From Hyphomicrobiales bacterium (GTDB lineage: Bacteria; Pseudomonadota; Alphaproteobacteria; Rhizobiales; Kaistiaceae): 6,713 nt of DNA. The notes under the pieces were generated by a model. It searched no databases, had not been told where the DNA came from, and saw nothing but the letters and a program-made list of their open reading frames with translations. Both the position numbers and the translations under genes were made by a program. The stretch covers positions 1 to 6,713 of the forward strand of contig JAFKJZ010000519.1 of assembly GCA_017305815.1 (NCBI GenBank). The letters are read 5' to 3'. Shown one piece after another: positions 5,613-6,713 of the stretch (position 1 is the stretch's first letter; each line of letters begins with the position of its first letter).

Positions 5613-6713
5613 TCAATCGGATCTTGAAAGGGTCGCGCCGGAGCTGATCTCGGCCTGGGGAAAGAAGCGGTCGACGAGCGGCAGGCAGGCTGCGCCGAGG
5701 CTGACCGCGCGCCGCTCGCTCGTGCCCTCGCGGATCGCGAGCTTCGCAGCCATGCCGGCATCGAGCCGCGCCAGCTCGCTCTTCACCGAAACGACGATGC
5801 GCCGGCGCACCGCGGGCGGCAGCAATCCGTCGATGACAGCGAGCTCGCAGCCGATCGTCACCGAAACCGAATAGACGGCATGGGCGATGCCTCGGGCCAG
5901 CGCGGCAAGGCGCCGCTCATCCGAGATCGCGTCGGGATGCTCGACGAGCGTCCAGAGCGGCACCGTCGCGCCGTCGAGCCCCGGAACCGGAACCTTGCCG
6001 ATACCGAGGCCGGCAGCATCGCGGGCAAAATGGATCTGGCCGTTCTGGACCAGGCCGCCGCCGAGGGAATCGCCGATGAACAGATAGGCGAAGCTCGGCA
6101 CGCCGCTGCCGAGGCCATAGATGAGCTCGCCGCTGCAGGCGGCGACGGCGTCGCTGCTGATGTAGGTGGCGAGGTGAAGCTGACGGCCGAGCGCCAGCAG
6201 GGTTTCGTCGACCTCGGCCAGATGGGGGGCGGACTGCGCCTCGTGCCGGCCGGCCGCGACCGCGATGCCGATCCCCTGCAGCCGGGCATTCGCCTCGGCA
6301 TCGAAGTCGGAGCGGATGTCGCCCACCGCCTTGCGGGCCAGCGCGGCGACATCCCCGAGGGTGCGTCCCTCGAGCGAGAAGCGGCGCTCCGCGACGACGA
6401 GGCCGGTGAAGTTGACGAGGACGAGATGCGCCTCGCGCTCGCCGACATGGAGGCCGAAGAACATCGCGCCGGCGGCGTGCAGGCTGAGCGGCACGAAGGG
6501 CTGGCCGACCTTGCCGCGCACCGGCGCGCCGGCGACCAGAAGCCCGGCCTCGACCAGGCTGCGCGCGATGACCGAGGCGGTCTGCGCGGTCAGCCCCGTC
6601 AGTTCGGCGATCTGCGCCTTCGACAGCTGGCCATGGGTACGGATGAGCGACAGGACCAGCCGCTCATTGGCCGCGCGCAGCCCGACCTGGTTGGAGCCGA
6701 GGCTGAAGCTCGC
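5613..6713 (-). CDS. ROK-family transcriptional regulator (N-terminus outside window)
   Basis: 366 codons are visible plus the stop; the gene continues past the right edge, where the true start lies. Residues are counted from the first visible codon. Residues 11-62 form a MarR/NagC-like winged helix: LRAANERLVLSLIRTHGQLS followed by KAQIAELTGLTAQTASVIAR, the recognition-helix region. The ROK domain follows from about residue 82: GLHVGERE at the usual ATP-site position, GIGIAVAAG at 147-155, SSDAVAACSGE at 186-196 and FIGDSLGGGLVQNGQI at 212-227. It is no sugar kinase: the DxGxT phosphate motif is lost (HVGER). The ROK zinc motif (CxCGxxGC) and the ExGH sugar motif are also absent, replaced by GLGIGKVPV at 235-243. 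ROK regulators usually repress sugar or polyol genes and release DNA on binding a sugar. Convergence with mannitol dehydrogenase suggests, but does not prove, a polyol regulon. A GTG near 6521 is an internal codon and would remove the winged helix, so it is not the start. Confidence 0.9.
   Translation of the reverse strand, partial: ASFSLGSNQVGLRAANERLVLSLIRTHGQLSKAQIAELTGLTAQTASVIARSLVEAGLLVAGAPVRGKVGQPFVPLSLHAAGAMFFGLHVGEREAHLVLVNFTGLVVAERRFSLEGRTLGDVAALARKAVGDIRSDFDAEANARLQGIGIAVAAGRHEAQSAPHLAEVDETLLALGRQLHLATYISSDAVAACSGELIYGLGSGVPSFAYLFIGDSLGGGLVQNGQIHFARDAAGLGIGKVPVPGLDGATVPLWTLVEHPDAISDERRLAALARGIAHAVYSVSVTIGCELAVIDGLLPPAVRRRIVVSVKSELARLDAGMAAKLAIREGTSERRAVSLGAACLPLVDRFFPQAEISSGATLSRSD

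Noticed and set aside
5613..6521. Starting the ROK gene at the GTG near 6521
   Set aside because: The frame stays open to the window edge and the upstream 64 codons encode a convincing winged-helix domain, so the true start is outside the window.

Overview
The window is GC-rich throughout (third codon positions are almost all G or C) and gene-dense. Its protein families point to an alphaproteobacterium, most likely of the Hyphomicrobiales (rhizobia-like) type: a polar amino-acid ABC transporter, a PLP enzyme, an M24 hydrolase, a long-chain mannitol dehydrogenase and a ROK repressor. The lineage call is inference from gene content and composition; there is no rRNA or other phylogenetic marker here.

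Left part (1-2490, + strand): the last 46 codons of a GlnQ/HisP-type ABC ATPase end one base before a class V PLP-dependent aminotransferase-fold enzyme (379 aa). That gene is followed after 19 bases by an M24B (creatinase/prolidase/aminopeptidase P fold) protein of 395 aa. The tight spacing suggests the 3' end of one operon that imports an amino acid or small amino-acid derivative and breaks it down. The M24 protein keeps all five metal ligands but, by alignment from memory to E. coli PepP, has lost the two auxiliary active-site histidines and the conserved arginine. It may therefore be a specialised hydrolase or lyase rather than a generic peptidase. A long GC-rich hairpin follows the operon.

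Middle (2713-3945, + strand): a 12-TM Bcr/CflA-type MFS exporter, probably a separate transcription unit.

Right part (4085-6713): a complete long-chain mannitol 2-dehydrogenase (490 aa, + strand) faces a ROK-family transcriptional regulator on the - strand. The regulator's N-terminus runs off the right edge. A perfect 24-bp palindrome separates the two and probably terminates both. The ROK protein has a recognisable winged helix but lacks the ROK zinc/sugar signature, so its ligand response is uncertain. A role in sugar or polyol regulation is plausible from the neighbour.

No tRNA, rRNA, CRISPR array, insertion sequence or transposase was seen. No intergenic gap exceeds about 225 bases.
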